64,000 nucleotides of DNA from Haloarcula marismortui ATCC 43049 (GTDB lineage Archaea; Halobacteriota; Halobacteria; Halobacteriales; Haloarculaceae): NCBI RefSeq assembly GCF_000011085.1, contig NC_006396.1:2046001-2110000 (forward strand), written 5' to 3'. The position numbers and the translations under genes were made by a program. This document shows positions 63,246 to 64,000 of this stretch, one piece after another; position 1 is the first letter of the stretch; the number at the start of each line of letters is the position of its first letter. The notes under the pieces were generated by a model. The model worked only from the letters and a program-made list of their open reading frames with translations. It searched no databases and was not told where the DNA came from.

Positions 63246-63542
63246 ATGAGCGACGACACCGGCGACGTTATCGACGAACTGTTCGCTGTCATCGAGGACC
63301 GCAAGGCGAACCTTCCCGAAGACTCCTACACGGCGTCGCTGTTCACCCACGAGAAGGGCGAAAACGCCGTTCTGGAGAAGCTCGGCGAAGAGACCACGGA
63401 ACTGATTCTGGCGGCGAAAGACGACGATACCGAAGAACTCGCCCACGAATCGGCCGATATCGTCTATCATCTGCTCGTCCTACTGTCGATGAAGGAGATG
63501 GATATCGACGATTTGCGGGCGGAACTGGCAAAGCGACGATAG
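63246..63542 (+). CDS. hisE: phosphoribosyl-ATP pyrophosphohydrolase
   Basis: A 98-aa enzyme of histidine biosynthesis (second step). SYTASLFTHEKGENAVLEKLGEETTELILAAKDDD shows the MazG-like helices with the HisE signature, and ESADIVYHLLVLLSMKEMDIDDLRAEL completes the active site. ATG at 63246, 36 nt after pdxT; the two may be cotranscribed. Length is typical of HisE without a fused HisI. Confidence 0.96.
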   Translation: MSDDTGDVIDELFAVIEDRKANLPEDSYTASLFTHEKGENAVLEKLGEETTELILAAKDDDTEELAHESADIVYHLLVLLSMKEMDIDDLRAELAKRR

Positions 63543-63605
63543 GACCCCCTCTCGTCAGGTTCACCGCACGACAGATTGACACTAACACGGTGCATATCAT
63601 GGTGT

Positions 63606-64000
63606 ATGGGCCATGTGGTGTCGGGCGTTACAGTCCTCTGTGTCGATGACGAACCATCGTACGCCGACCTCATTGCGACACATCTCGAACGCAACGACGA
63701 GCTAATCGACGCTACCGGGGTCACGAGCGCTACGGACGGGCTGTCGTATCTGGACGAGCACAACGTGGACTGCATCATCAGTGACTACGATATGCCCGGT
63801 ACCGACGGACTGGAGTTTCTAGAAACGGTCCGCGCCAGAGACCCGGACATGCCGTTTCTACTGTTTACAAGTCAGGGGAGTGAGGCGCTTGCGAGCGAGG
63901 CAGTCTCGGCCGGTGTCACCGATTACATTCAAAAATCGCACGGGACCCAGCAGTACGCCGTCCTCGCGAAGCGAGTCCGAAACGCGGTCGAGCGAGTCAG
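63606..64000 (+). CDS. response-regulator receiver protein, cut by the window end
   Basis: The frame from ATG (MGHVVSGVTVLCVDDEPSYADL) stays open to base 64000 (131 codons shown). It has a receiver domain: acidic pair D14/D15, phosphoacceptor D60 in ISDYDMPG, the Thr/Ser site in LLFTSQG and the Lys in IQKSHG. In haloarchaea such receivers are often followed by PAS and kinase or HTH domains; that part lies outside the window. Confidence 0.85.
   Translation, partial: MGHVVSGVTVLCVDDEPSYADLIATHLERNDELIDATGVTSATDGLSYLDEHNVDCIISDYDMPGTDGLEFLETVRARDPDMPFLLFTSQGSEALASEAVSAGVTDYIQKSHGTQQYAVLAKRVRNAVERV

Overview
The window is a piece of a haloarchaeal main chromosome, most like Haloarcula or a close relative. 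The evidence is archaeal information-processing genes (CCA-adding enzyme, RPA, tandem histone, ribosomal protein L10e, MCM), strongly acidic proteins, high GC, TATA boxes about 25-30 nt upstream of start codons (leaderless transcripts), and haloarchaeal metabolic genes. Function calls rest on reading motifs and family resemblance; no database search was possible.

Layout. 0-6.6 kb: two tRNAs, cca, an RPA-histone-deacetylase cluster, a frameshifted lipoprotein gene, tRNA-Arg and a DUF309 gene. 6.6-17.2 kb: glucose-6-phosphate dehydrogenase (Azf type), a pterin aldolase, membrane proteins, a cytochrome oxidase operon with fused subunits I and III, an ABC exporter and a DUF192 protein. 17.3-18.0 kb: tRNA-Val followed by two decayed copies of its own 3' end, a 39-aa zinc-ribbon gene, and tRNA-Phe.

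18.0-32.5 kb is an integrative element of about 14.5 kb inserted in the 3' end of tRNA-Phe. It has a 15-bp att duplication, a 26-nt inverted repeat just inside each end, and a tyrosine integrase at the right end. It carries its own MCM helicase behind repeat- and hairpin-rich DNA, two membrane proteins followed by a Panacea-like antitoxin gene, an internally duplicated GIY-YIG nuclease, a second catalytic-domain-only recombinase, a PD-(D/E)XK nuclease, and a MazG-like pyrophosphohydrolase coupled to a nuclease-DUF2075 ATPase. Upstream of that pair are three about 190-bp tandem repeats that can each fold into a similar hairpin with different stem sequences. Towards the right end are a small regulator with candidate operators, hairpin-rich DNA and a chain of tiny overlapping genes. 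Much of 20.9-30.6 kb is visibly AT-richer than the host.

32.6-64 kb is ordinary chromosome: Hsp20 genes, a FAD/Fe-S dehydrogenase (D-lactate or glycolate type), a histidine kinase, twin cold-shock genes, and a malto-oligosaccharide module (MalEFGK-like ABC transporter, GH13 and GH15 glucosidases, TrmB regulator). Then come a pilin, a glutathionyl-hydroquinone-reductase-like protein, L10e, a RimK-like ligase, bacterial-type GAPDH with PGK, riboflavin synthase, a PrsW-like protease, PdxT, HisE and a response regulator cut by the window end. Azf, GAPDH, PGK and the glucan module together indicate uptake and breakdown of glucose polymers.

The most promising place for an undescribed system is 25.7-29.6 kb in the element: orphan nuclease, structured repeats, MazG and nuclease-ATPase.
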